DNA of 64,000 bases from Actinoplanes lutulentus (GCF_003259845.1 NZ_QLMJ01000005.1:434001-498000); one strand, 5' to 3'. Positions 48,948-56,874 are shown, counted from the first letter of the stretch. Translations and numbers: made by a program. Notes: generated by a model from the sequence alone, not told the origin.

Positions 48948-50597
48948 CTACGCGGGCGTCAGGAGCTTCTGTTCCACCACCACCGGGACTGAGAGGGTCT
49001 TGTAGCCGACGGTGTCGAAGAGGACGGTCATGCGTTCTTCCTCGTAGTTCATCACCATGCCGGTGCCCCACTCGTTGTGGCGGACCTGGGAGTGGACCGG
49101 GAAGGGGCCGGCCTGTTCGGCGGCGTCGACCTCGGCCGCGGTGCCGTCGGCGCAGTTGTCGCAGTGGCCGCACTGGCGCTTGATCTCCTCGCCGAAATAG
49201 GCGAGCAGGGTCTCGGTACGGCACTGCCGGGATTGTGCGAACGCGCGCATCATGTCAGTTCGTGAGCGGACGATCGCCTGCTGTCGCTCGTACACATCAA
49301 TGGCGGCCTTGGCCGCGACGGCCGGGAGTGGTGCGCGGGGCGGGACCGAGAGTTTGTTGCCCGTGCCGGTCTGTACCGCGCCGACCTCTTCCAGCAGGCT
49401 GAGCAGTTGGCCGATCTTGCGGGGGCCCATGCCTGTCGCCTTCTGCAGGGCGGTCCTGGTCTGCGGTCCCTTGTGCAGGATGCCGGCGATCTCCTGCAAT
49501 TCGCCGGCGTCGGGGGAGCCGCCGGCGAAGAAGCGCTGGATCGCCTCGTCCTCGGAGCGCCAGAGCAGGACGGTGCGGCCCGGTTCGCCGTCGCGGCCGG
49601 CCCGGCCGATCTCCTGGAAGTAGCTGTCCGGCGAGTCGGGCAGGGCCATGTGCGCCACCCAGCGGATGTTCGGCTTGTCGATGCCCATGCCGAACGCCGA
49701 GGTCGCCACCATGATGTCGACCTTGTCGTCGCTGAAGTCCTGGTGCCGCTGCTCGCGGATGCCGGCCGCCATGCCGCCGTGGTAGAACTCCGCGCCGTAG
49801 CCGGCCGTGGTGAGCCGCTCGGCGAGTTCCTCGGCGGCCCGGCGGGTGGCGACGTAGATGATGCCCGGCCGCTGCTCGGCGTCGAGCATCGCGGTGAGCC
49901 GGCGCCACCGATAGTCCTCGTCCGGGCAGTACGCCACTTCGAGGAAGAGGTTGCTGCGGTCCAGACCGGACACGTGGATCTCCGGCTTGTTCAGCCGGAG
50001 GCGCTCGATGATGTCCTCGCGGATCGGCGGCGAGGCGGTCGCGGTGAGAGCCAGGATCGGCGGCCGGCCGATCTGCTTGATCATCTCGCCGAGGGCGAGG
50101 TAGTCCGGCCGGAAGTCGTGGCCCCAGGTGGAGATGCAGTGCGCCTCGTCGACCGCGACCAGGCCGGGCTTGAGCGCGCGCACCTCGGCTATCCGCTCCG
50201 GGTCGCTCAGCTGCTCCGGCGTGATGAAGAGGAACTCCGCCTGACCGGTGCGGAGCAGTTCCATCGCTTCGCGTTTCTGGGCCGCCGTCTCGGCGGAGCT
50301 GACCCGGACCGCGCGGACCTTGCTGTCGGCCAGATCGTTGAGCGCGGCGATCTGGTCCTGCTGCAACGCGAGCAGCGGTGAGATCACCACGGTCGGCCCG
50401 GGCAGCAGCACGGCCGGGATCTGGTAGATGGCCGACTTTCCGGCGCCGGTCGGCAGGACCACGAGGGCGTCCTTGCGGCGCAGCACGGCACGCATCGGCT
50501 TGAATTGTCCGGGACGCAGCGACTGCCAGCCGAAGTGTTTGCGGGCGACCTTGCGCAGCCGCGGGCCATAGATGGGCAATCCCTGCTTCTTGAACAT
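48948..50597 (-). CDS. recQ: RecQ-family ATP-dependent DNA helicase
   Basis: 549 residues from ATG 50597. The frame upstream of this Met overlaps another small gene. Helicase motifs are complete: LRPGQFKPMRAVL (motif 0), VVLPTGAGKSAIYQIPA (I), AVDEAHCISTWGHDFR (II, DEAH), LALTATA (III), VATSAFGMGIDKPNIRWV and QEIGRAGRDG (V-VI). The zinc site CRTETLLAYFGEEIKRQCGHCDNC follows. There is no HRDC domain; the end (about 505-549; VRHNEWGTGMVMNYEEERMTVLFDTVGYKTL) resembles the Tudor-like tail of UvrD/PcrA. It is a 3'-5' helicase for repair or recombination. The membrane/TPR and CHAT genes follow on the same strand. Confidence 0.93.
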   Translation of the reverse strand: MFKKQGLPIYGPRLRKVARKHFGWQSLRPGQFKPMRAVLRRKDALVVLPTGAGKSAIYQIPAVLLPGPTVVISPLLALQQDQIAALNDLADSKVRAVRVSSAETAAQKREAMELLRTGQAEFLFITPEQLSDPERIAEVRALKPGLVAVDEAHCISTWGHDFRPDYLALGEMIKQIGRPPILALTATASPPIREDIIERLRLNKPEIHVSGLDRSNLFLEVAYCPDEDYRWRRLTAMLDAEQRPGIIYVATRRAAEELAERLTTAGYGAEFYHGGMAAGIREQRHQDFSDDKVDIMVATSAFGMGIDKPNIRWVAHMALPDSPDSYFQEIGRAGRDGEPGRTVLLWRSEDEAIQRFFAGGSPDAGELQEIAGILHKGPQTRTALQKATGMGPRKIGQLLSLLEEVGAVQTGTGNKLSVPPRAPLPAVAAKAAIDVYERQQAIVRSRTDMMRAFAQSRQCRTETLLAYFGEEIKRQCGHCDNCADGTAAEVDAAEQAGPFPVHSQVRHNEWGTGMVMNYEEERMTVLFDTVGYKTLSVPVVVEQKLLTPA

Positions 50598-50613
50598 GGG
50601 CGCCCCGTTACCC

Positions 50614-50742
50614 CTATTTGCCCCGGAACATGCGGCGGATCGCCCAGAGCAGGAACAGGACCGCCAGGGCCACGCCGAGAAGGCGGACGGCATGCACCTC
50701 GGACCAGTCGACGGTGGCTTCCGCTAACACGTTGGGTGGCAC
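50614..50742 (-). CDS. Small single-helix membrane protein (42 aa) before recQ
   Basis: GTG 50742 to TAG 50614. A soluble N-terminus (about 1-18) precedes one transmembrane helix (about 20-35, VRLLGVALAVLFLLWAIRR) and a short basic tail RMFRGK, predicting an N-out or small inside-positive anchor. TAAGCT lies nine bases before the GTG, so it may be leaderless. The sixth codon is TTA, which is rare in GC-rich actinomycetes and linked to bldA control in Streptomyces. It ends 17 bases before recQ. Confidence 0.5.
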   Translation of the reverse strand: MPPNVLAEATVDWSEVHAVRLLGVALAVLFLLWAIRRMFRGK

Positions 50743-50781
50743 TCCGTCAGCTTACCGGGAGCGCTCCACAGTTAATAGAAA

Positions 50782-50798
50782 GGTTTGTTGACTAAACT
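50782..50798 (+). promoter_or_regulatory. Possible ROK-type operator upstream of the GH3 gene
   Basis: GGTTTGTTGACTAAACT is an imperfect palindrome (GTTT...AAAC arms) resembling the operators I know for actinobacterial ROK-family sugar repressors. TTGACT within it could also be a -35 element. It lies 83 bases before the GH3 start. Confidence 0.4.
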
Positions 50799-50880
50799 GG
50801 GATCGGGTGTGAGCATGGGTGCCCGGACGACGGGAACGTTCACATAGGCGTTCGTCAATGCATTGGAGGTACGGGGGCGC

Positions 50881-52461
50881 ATGTCCAATCACGGCGAATT
50901 GCCGGAACTCGCCGCTGCTGTCCTACAGCCGGGTTTCGTCGGCACGTCCGCTCCGGACTGGGTCCGCCGCTGGCTCGGGAACGGATTGGGCGGAGTCGCC
51001 CTTTTCGCCCGCAACGTCGAGTCGCCGGCCCAGGTCGCGGCGCTCACCGCACAGCTGCGAGCCGAGTATCCCGATGTGATCGTGGCCATCGACGAGGAGG
51101 CCGGTGACGTCACCCGGTTCGAGTCGCGGCTCGGCAGCTCCCGCCCGGGCAACCTGGCATTGGGCGCGATCGACGACGCGGAGCTGACCGAGGCGGTCGC
51201 CCGCGATCTGGGACGCGACCTCGCCGACGCCGGCATCACCCTCGATTACGCACCGGACGCGGACGTCAACAACAACCCCGCGAACCCGGTCATCGGCGTA
51301 CGGGCCTTCGGTGCCGAACCGCAGCTCGCGGCCCGGCACACCGCGGCCTTCATCCGTGGGCTCCAGGAGGCCGGCGTCGCCGGTTGTGCCAAGCACTTCC
51401 CGGGCCACGGTGACACCAGTGTGGACTCGCACCACGACGTGCCGCTGATCGACCGGACCGCCGCGCAGCTGGCCGAGGTCGAGCTGGTGCCGTTCCGTGC
51501 GGCGATCGCGGCCGGCGCCAAGTCGGTGATGACCGGGCACCTGCTGGTTCCCGCGTACGACCCGGAGCTGCCGGCCACGCTGAGCCGGCGGATCCTGACC
51601 GGCCTGCTCCGTGAGGAGCTCGGCTTCGACGGCCTGATCGTCACCGACGGCATCGAGATGCAGGGTGTCCGACGCCGGTACGGCCTGGAGGGCGCCGCCG
51701 TCCGCGCGCTCGCCGCCGGAGTGGACGCGATCTGTGTCGGTGGCGACAACGCCGACGAGCAGACCGCGATCAAGCTGCGCGACGCCATCGTGGCCGCGGT
51801 ACGCAGCGGTGAGCTCCCGGAACAGCGGCTGCGCGACGCGGTCGCCCGGGTACGCGCGCTCGCCACCTGGACCACCCGCCGGCAGACCGAGACCGGTGCG
51901 CGGGCCCTCGCCGACGCCGCCGCGCAGCCCGAGGTGGCCGTCCTGGCGGCTCCCGGTGGCCGCGGATCGCCGGTCGGTTTCGCCGCCGCCCGCCGGGCCG
52001 TCAAGGTGACCGTGGCCGACGGCGGACCCGAACTGCCGATCACCGGTACGCCGCACGTCGTCGAGTTCGCCCCGCCGCGCAACATCGCGATCGGCAGCGA
52101 GACCCCGTGGGGCCTGGGCGCGCCGCTCGCCGACCTGCTGCCCGGCACCACGGCACGCCGGCTCACCGCCGAGGACGTGGACGGCCTCGCCGACCGGGCC
52201 GAGCCGGTCCTGGCCGGGGCCGGCGACCGGCCGCTCGTGCTGGTGGTCCGCGACGTGCACCGGCATCCGTGGATCGCCGAGACCCTGACCGCGGTCCTGG
52301 CGGTACGCCCGGACGCGATCGTGGTCGAGATGGGCATCCCGGTCGAGGTGGCCGGGGGAGTGCACATCGCGACCTATGGCGCGACCCGTGCCCTGGGCCT
52401 GGCCGCCGCCGAGATCATCGCCGGGGTGGACGTCCCGTCCCCGCAGCCGGTGGCCGCCTGA
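50881..52461 (+). CDS. Glycoside hydrolase family 3, NagZ-like beta-N-acetylhexosaminidase
   Basis: 526 residues from ATG 50881, with GGAGGT and GGGGGCG upstream. The TIM barrel (about 1-330) has the NagZ-type loop CAKHFPGHGDTSVDSHHDVP (about 169-188), whose His/Asp serve as acid/base, and nucleophile D256 in LIVTDGIEM. A second alpha/beta domain (about 345-526) is present, as in two-domain Gram-positive NagZ proteins. It probably removes N-acetylglucosamine from muropeptides or chitin fragments. There is no signal peptide, so a cytosolic role in cell-wall recycling is likely. Confidence 0.92.
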   Translation: MSNHGELPELAAAVLQPGFVGTSAPDWVRRWLGNGLGGVALFARNVESPAQVAALTAQLRAEYPDVIVAIDEEAGDVTRFESRLGSSRPGNLALGAIDDAELTEAVARDLGRDLADAGITLDYAPDADVNNNPANPVIGVRAFGAEPQLAARHTAAFIRGLQEAGVAGCAKHFPGHGDTSVDSHHDVPLIDRTAAQLAEVELVPFRAAIAAGAKSVMTGHLLVPAYDPELPATLSRRILTGLLREELGFDGLIVTDGIEMQGVRRRYGLEGAAVRALAAGVDAICVGGDNADEQTAIKLRDAIVAAVRSGELPEQRLRDAVARVRALATWTTRRQTETGARALADAAAQPEVAVLAAPGGRGSPVGFAAARRAVKVTVADGGPELPITGTPHVVEFAPPRNIAIGSETPWGLGAPLADLLPGTTARRLTAEDVDGLADRAEPVLAGAGDRPLVLVVRDVHRHPWIAETLTAVLAVRPDAIVVEMGIPVEVAGGVHIATYGATRALGLAAAEIIAGVDVPSPQPVAA

Positions 52462-52472
52462 CCCTCACCCCT

Positions 52473-52527
52473 CGGCTTGTGCTCGTGGTCGTCCCAGCGC
52501 CCCTGGGACGACCACGAGCACAAGCCG
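52473..52527. terminator. Perfect 25-bp-arm hairpin between convergent genes
   Basis: Left arm 52473-52497 starts CGGCTTGTGCTCGTGGTCG; right arm 52503-52527 is its exact complement; the loop is five bases. It lies 12 bases past the GH3 stop and 15 before the GNAT stop. It probably terminates both transcripts, though it is longer than needed and lacks a T-run. Confidence 0.85.
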
Positions 52528-52541
52528 GCCTCGGGGGGGGG

Positions 52542-52829
52542 TCACCCCTTGGAGACGAGGTCGGCGTACTCGGGGTGCTCGCCGATGTACTTGGCGAAGA
52601 ACGGGCAGGACGGGACGACCTTCTGGCCGCGTTCGCGGATCTGGTCCAGGGTCTGCCGGGCCAGCTCGCTCGCCAGGCCCCGGCCCTGCATCGCGGGCGC
52701 GGTCTCGGTGTGCAGGATGATCACTGCCTCGCCACGGATGTGGTAGACGGCAAGGGCGCCCACCTCGCCGTCGGCCAGCAGTTCGAAGCGGCGGGCGGTG
52801 GGGTTGTCGCGTACCTGAAATTCGCTCAC
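52542..52829 (-). CDS. Small GNAT-like acetyltransferase (YidJ/NATD1 type)
   Basis: 95 residues. The short GNAT variant is recognised by RFELLADGEVGALAVYHIRGEAVIILHTETAPAMQGRGLASELARQTLD and the C-terminal PSCPFFAKYIGEHPEYADLV, with the acetyl-CoA loop QGRGLAS. The acceptor is unknown. It is divergent from the lipoprotein gene. Confidence 0.92.
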   Translation of the reverse strand: MSEFQVRDNPTARRFELLADGEVGALAVYHIRGEAVIILHTETAPAMQGRGLASELARQTLDQIRERGQKVVPSCPFFAKYIGEHPEYADLVSKG

Positions 52830-52871
52830 CCATCACAGCTTAGGGTTGCCGGAACCCCGTACCCTTAAAGG

Positions 52872-53201
52872 GTGTTGATCTCTCTGTCTCGCCGCCGCCT
52901 TGCTTCCGCCGCCGCTGTTGCCGCACTCGGGCTTACCCTGCTCACCGGGTGCAGCAGCGACAACGTCAACTGCAGCCTCGACGAGTGCACCGTCTCCATC
53001 GACCGTGAGACCAACGCCAGCGTGAGTGTCCTCGGCGTCGAGGCGAAATTCATCAGCGCCGACGACAGCACGGTCACCCTGGACGTCGCCGGTGAGCAGA
53101 TCTCGCTGACCAAGGGCCAGCAGGCCGTCGACGTCGCGGGCCTCCAGGTCTCGCTGGACAGCATCACCCAGGACCAGGTCCAGGTGCAGATCTCGCGGTA
53201 A
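52872..53201 (+). CDS. Small lipoprotein of unknown function
   Basis: 109 residues from a GTG. Signal peptide RRRLASAAAVAALGLTLLTGC with lipobox LTGC (Cys27). The mature part is short strands with two further Cys (NCSLDEC) and ends VQVQISR. TACCCT lies about nine bases before the GTG, so the mRNA may be leaderless. No family recognised. Confidence 0.8.
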   Translation: MLISLSRRRLASAAAVAALGLTLLTGCSSDNVNCSLDECTVSIDRETNASVSVLGVEAKFISADDSTVTLDVAGEQISLTKGQQAVDVAGLQVSLDSITQDQVQVQISR

Positions 53202-53261
53202 CACGATCGCGCCATTCGCACATGGGGTTTGACGGAAGTCGCTCTCGGTCACATTGAGGGC

Positions 53262-54086
53262 ATGTCCTCCACGACCTCCAATGTCAAGCAGCGCGCATCG
53301 CGCGCCGCCGATAGCAAGCCGCTCGAGTACGTCGCCCGCGGTGGCTTCATCGGCTACGGCATCATCCACCTGCTCTTCGCCTGGATCGCGTTGCAGGTGG
53401 CCTTCAGTGGCTCCGGGCAGGACAGCGACCAGTCCGGAGCCCTGCAGGAGATCGCCCGCCATTCCTACGGCAAGGCGCTGCTCGTCGTCATCGCCATCGG
53501 CCTGGTCGCCATGGCGATCTGGCAGGTCTTCGAGGCCGTGATCGGCGAGAGCGGCGAGCAGACCCGCGGCATGATGGCCGAGCGGGCGCTCTCCGGCATC
53601 CGCGCCATCCTCTACAGCTACCTCGCCTGGACCGCCGTGAAGGTCGTGCAGGGCGCGAAGTCCTCGATGGGTGACAGCAACGAGAGCACGACGGCCGGCC
53701 TGATGGGCTCGAACGGCGGCCGCTGGCTCGTCGGCCTGATCGGCCTCGTGGTGCTCGGCGTCGGCATCGGCATGTTCATCTACGGCTGGAAGAAGAAGTT
53801 CGTCCGCCACCTCAACACCGGTCAGATGCCGGCCGGCACCCGTCAGCCGATCATCAAGCTCGGCATGGCCGGTTACATGGCCAAGGGCGCCGCGTACGCG
53901 GTCGCCGGTGTGCTGATCGTGACGGCCGCCGTGAAGTACGACCCGGAGAAGGCCCGCGGGCTGGACGCCGCTCTCAAGACCCTCGCCGGCAACTCGTGGG
54001 GCGTCTGGGTGCTGGCTCTGATCGCCGCCGGTATCGCCGCGTTCGGTGTCTACTGCATCGCTCAGGCCAAGTACCGCAAGATCTGA
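53262..54086 (+). CDS. DUF1206 membrane protein
   Basis: 274 residues from ATG 53262; the frame is open slightly further 5'. Three repeats of two transmembrane helices begin LEYVARGGFIGYGIIHLLFAWIALQVAF, ALSGIRAILYSYLAWTAVKVV and LGMAGYMAKGAAYAVAGVLIVTAAV, the DUF1206 pattern. Function is unknown for the family. A hairpin follows it at 54097. Confidence 0.92.
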   Translation: MSSTTSNVKQRASRAADSKPLEYVARGGFIGYGIIHLLFAWIALQVAFSGSGQDSDQSGALQEIARHSYGKALLVVIAIGLVAMAIWQVFEAVIGESGEQTRGMMAERALSGIRAILYSYLAWTAVKVVQGAKSSMGDSNESTTAGLMGSNGGRWLVGLIGLVVLGVGIGMFIYGWKKKFVRHLNTGQMPAGTRQPIIKLGMAGYMAKGAAYAVAGVLIVTAAVKYDPEKARGLDAALKTLAGNSWGVWVLALIAAGIAAFGVYCIAQAKYRKI

Positions 54087-54096
54087 AACCGCGCGA

Positions 54097-54128
54097 CGGC
54101 AGATGTGAGCTATGTCTGACATCTGCCG
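54097..54128 (+). terminator. Hairpin after the DUF1206 gene
   Basis: Arms CGGCAGATGT (54097-54106) and ACATCTGCCG (54119-54128) with a 12-base loop, 11 bases past the stop codon. Confidence 0.65.
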
Positions 54129-54202
54129 TTGCCGGTGTGCACCGCCTCCCGAGGGGCAAACTAGGGCGCTGGCACAGAACCCTACGTGGGAGGGAAAGCT
54201 CA

Positions 54203-55396
54203 GTGTCCAGCGTTCTGACCGCCGTTCTCGCCGTGGTTATCGCGGCGGGTGCGGCGATCGTGTTGGTGGAGATCGTCCATCGGGTGATCCGTCGTCTGGG
54301 TCAGCGATCCGATCTCGCCGCCGACATGGCGAAGAAAATTCATCGACCGTTCCTGGTGACCGTGACCCTGGTCGCGGTGCAGCAGGCGATCCGGGTGTTC
54401 GCCGGGGAGTTCCCGTTCCGGGGCGGTGTGATGCACATGCTCGTGCTGCTCTGCATCGCCTCGTCCGCCTGGCTGATCGGCGCGACCCTTCTGGTCTGTG
54501 AGGACGTCGCGCTCGCGCGCTGGCGTACCGACGTGCCGGACAACCGCCGGCGCCGGCGGATAAAGACACAGGTGGTGATGCTGCGGCGGGTCACCGTCGC
54601 GGCGATCGTGGTGATCACCGCGGGCGTCATGCTGATGACGTTCCCGGACATCCGGGCTCTCGGCGCCAGCGTGCTGGCCTCGGCCGGCGTGATCAGCGTG
54701 ATCGCGGCGCTCGCCGCGCAGAGCACCCTCGGCAACCTTTTCGCCGGGATCCAGCTGGCCTTCAGCGACGCGATCCGGGTGGACGACGTGGTCGTCGTCG
54801 AGCAGGAGTGGGGCCGGATCGAGGAGATCACCCTGACCGTGGTCGTGGTGCAGATCTGGGACGACCGCCGGCTCATCCTGCCGACCTCGTACTTCACCAC
54901 CAAGCCGTTCCAGAACTGGACGCGTACCAGCTCCGCGGTGCTCGGCACCGCCGAGATCGACGTGGACTGGTCGACGCCGCTGGAGCCGCTGCGCGGCGAG
55001 CTGCAGCGGATCTGTGAGGGCTCGGAGCTCTGGGACCAGCGGGTCTGCGTCCTGCAGGTCACCCAGGCGACCGACGGCTTCATCCGGCTGCGCGCGCTGG
55101 TCAGCGCGAACGACGCGCCCGCGCTCTGGGACCTGCGCTGCCTGGTACGCGAGGGCATGGTCAGCTGGATCTGGGAGCACCAGCGTGAGTCGCTGCCGCG
55201 GATGCGTGCCGACGTGCGGCCGCCGCAGCCGGTGAAACTGGCGCATCAGGCCGGCCACGACGACGCCGAGCGGATCTTCGGGGGCGGGCTGGACGCGTCG
55301 TCCGATGCCGCCCGGGTGTTCAGTGGCGGTCAGGACGGTGATTCGCGCGGGGTGGCATTCGGCGGTCCCGATCCGGCCGTGGTGTCGCGTAGCTGA
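54203..55396 (+). CDS. Mechanosensitive channel, MscS family
   Basis: 397 residues from GTG 54203, with GGGAGGG nine bases upstream. Four transmembrane helices (about 4-24, 52-68, 82-100, 130-150) precede the pore helix and MscS beta domain: LGASVLASAGVISVIAALAAQSTLGNLFAGIQLAFSDAIRVDDVVVVEQEWGRIEEITLTVVVVQIWDDRRLILPTSYF. The C-terminal alpha/beta domain follows, then a Gly/Asp-rich tail (about 360-397). It opens under membrane tension during osmotic downshock. Confidence 0.92.
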   Translation: MSSVLTAVLAVVIAAGAAIVLVEIVHRVIRRLGQRSDLAADMAKKIHRPFLVTVTLVAVQQAIRVFAGEFPFRGGVMHMLVLLCIASSAWLIGATLLVCEDVALARWRTDVPDNRRRRRIKTQVVMLRRVTVAAIVVITAGVMLMTFPDIRALGASVLASAGVISVIAALAAQSTLGNLFAGIQLAFSDAIRVDDVVVVEQEWGRIEEITLTVVVVQIWDDRRLILPTSYFTTKPFQNWTRTSSAVLGTAEIDVDWSTPLEPLRGELQRICEGSELWDQRVCVLQVTQATDGFIRLRALVSANDAPALWDLRCLVREGMVSWIWEHQRESLPRMRADVRPPQPVKLAHQAGHDDAERIFGGGLDASSDAARVFSGGQDGDSRGVAFGGPDPAVVSRS

Positions 55397-55433
55397 CCCT
55401 GTTGTCCGGTCTTCGCAGCGAGGATTGAGCGGG

Positions 55434-55461
55434 GTGTGATCAGGGCATACCCCGATCACAC
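55434..55461 (+). promoter_or_regulatory. Inverted repeat GTGTGATC/GATCACAC before the Holin-X operon
   Basis: Eight-base arms (55434-55441 and 55454-55461) extended by GG/CC pairs, with the loop in between. It ends 15 bases before the ATG at 55477 and immediately before the ribosome binding site GGAAAGGGGG. It could be an operator or a terminator of the upstream channel gene. Confidence 0.5.
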
Positions 55462-55476
55462 GGAAAGGGGGACACG

Positions 55477-55935
55477 ATGGCCGATGTCTTGAACGCACCC
55501 GCGGCCACACCGACGACCGCCCAGCCCTCACGGACGCTCTCCGAGCAGTCCACCGGTGAGCTGGTCCAGCGCGCGAGCGAGCAGCTCAGCAAGCTGGTCC
55601 GCGACGAGTTGACGCTGGCCAAGGCGGAGCTGGCGGAAAAGGGCAAGCACGCGGGGATCGGCATCGGGCTGTTCGGCGGCGCGGGGGTGCTCGCCGCTTA
55701 CGGCGTGGGCGCGCTCATCGCGACGCTGGTCATCGTGCTCAACCTGTTCCTCGACCTCTGGCTCGCCGCCCTGATCGTGACCGTGGTGTTGTTCGCGGTC
55801 GCCGGGGTACTGGCTCTGCTGGGCAAGAAACAGGTCAGCCGCGCGGTCCCGCCCGAGCCGGCGGCCGCCATCGCGGGCCTGAAGGCCGATGTCGACGAGG
55901 TCAAGCACGCGGTCAAGGAGCGTAGCCGGGCATGA
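55477..55935 (+). CDS. Actinobacterial Holin-X family protein
   Basis: 152 residues. TGELVQRASEQLSKLVRDELTLAKAELAEKGKHAGIGIGLFGGAGVLAAYGVGALIATLVIVLNLFLDLWLAALIVTVVLF is the Holin-X (PF07332-type) core with two transmembrane helices; Pro- and Lys-rich tail. Despite the name these are chromosomal envelope proteins, not phage lysis proteins. First gene of a three-gene operon. Confidence 0.92.
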   Translation: MADVLNAPAATPTTAQPSRTLSEQSTGELVQRASEQLSKLVRDELTLAKAELAEKGKHAGIGIGLFGGAGVLAAYGVGALIATLVIVLNLFLDLWLAALIVTVVLFAVAGVLALLGKKQVSRAVPPEPAAAIAGLKADVDEVKHAVKERSRA

Positions 55936-56261
55936 GCGAGACGAATGGTTCCGCGGCGAAGCCGGATCTGGCTGTGCTGCGCGAAGAGATAAAACAGACC
56001 CGAGCCGACCTCGGTGAGACGGTGCAGGCACTGGCGGCCCGTGCGGACGTCAAGGCCCGTGCCAAGGAACAGGTGGTGCAGACCCGCCAGCGGGTGCTGA
56101 CCCAGGCGGCCGAGCTGACCGGCCGGGTACGCGAGGCGGCGCGAGAGCCCGTTTCCGAAACAGGAGCGAGGGTACGCGCGAACCCCGCACCCGTTCTGCT
56201 CGTCGCCGCCGGCCTGGCGGCGCTCGTGGGAGTCATTCTTATCGTCCGGGGGAGGCGCTGA
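55932..56261 (+). CDS. DUF3618 protein
   Basis: 109 residues, overlapping the Holin-X gene by four bases. The start DLAVLREEIKQTRADLGETVQALAARADVKARAKEQV is the DUF3618 signature helix, followed by an amphipathic stretch and one C-terminal transmembrane helix (about 85-105). It resembles the proteins that accompany Holin-X in actinobacteria. Confidence 0.92.
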   Translation: MSETNGSAAKPDLAVLREEIKQTRADLGETVQALAARADVKARAKEQVVQTRQRVLTQAAELTGRVREAAREPVSETGARVRANPAPVLLVAAGLAALVGVILIVRGRR

Positions 56262-56533
56262 TGGCAGGCAAACTGGGCAAGGTCGCTTTGAAGCCGGTGA
56301 ACATCGCACTCGGCTTCGCAGCCGGTACGGTCGCCGGGCTCCTTTTCAAACAGGCATGGAAGGTCGTCTCCGGCGACGACGATGCGCCGGACGCCGGTGA
56401 CGAGGACCGTGGCTGGGGAGAGATCCTCGCGGCCGCCGCACTGCAGGGCGCGATCTTCGCGGTGGTGAAGGCGGCGGTCCATCGGGGCGGCGCCATCGGC
56501 ACTCGCCGGGTGACCGGTCACTGGCCGGACTAA
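56261..56533 (+). CDS. DUF4235 membrane protein
   Basis: 90 residues, overlapping the DUF3618 gene by one base (TGATG). LGKVALKPVNIALGFAAGTVAGLLFKQAWKVVSGDDDAPDAGDEDRGWGEILAAAALQGAIFAVVKAAVHRGGAIGTRRVTGHWP is the complete DUF4235 pattern of two helices around an acidic loop. Last gene of the operon, followed by a terminator. Confidence 0.92.
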   Translation: MAGKLGKVALKPVNIALGFAAGTVAGLLFKQAWKVVSGDDDAPDAGDEDRGWGEILAAAALQGAIFAVVKAAVHRGGAIGTRRVTGHWPD

Positions 56534-56574
56534 GGGCTTTAAAGATCAACTTCGGTATCGACAGGAGTCTTGCC

Positions 56575-56612
56575 GGTCCCCCGCTTCGCCACCGCGAAGT
56601 GGGGGACCTTTT
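56575..56612 (+). terminator. Rho-independent terminator of the Holin-X operon
   Basis: GGTCCCCCGCTTCGC (56575-56589) pairs with GCGAAGTGGGGGACC (56594-56608) with one G-U pair, then TTTT. Confidence 0.9.
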
Positions 56613-56874
56613 CCATATCGGCCACCCATTATTGGATTCCTTCGAGGGGCAGCTTTACCGGCCTAATTTCGGGTACAGTGTTGCCAGTTTTTGTGTACGT
56701 GGTTCGCTGCTTCTGCTTGACCACGGTGGCACCACCTCAGTGGTGGGGTCATGAGGACAAGCAGAGGGGACGTCCTCTGAAAGGGCCAGCTCGCGGCGCC
56801 GCTGCTCGAAAACGGTCATCGGCCCCGCACTACTGCGGTTGGGCGGGCCGGCATTTTCAGAAGGAGAGTTCAGC
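56613..56874 (+). promoter_or_regulatory. Promoter and long leader of the cold-shock gene
   Basis: 262 bases without a gene. TACAGT (56674-56679) is a likely -10 element, leaving about 190 bases of leader. The leader holds short hairpins such as ACCACCTCAGTGGT and AGGGGACGTCCTCT and ends in AGAAGGAGAG before the ATG. Long structured leaders are known for cold-shock genes; thermosensing here is inference. Confidence 0.55.

Noticed and set aside
55477..56533. Prophage remnant, suggested by the holin-like gene
   Set aside because: Holin-X with DUF3618 and DUF4235 is a standard chromosomal actinobacterial set; no other phage gene is nearby.
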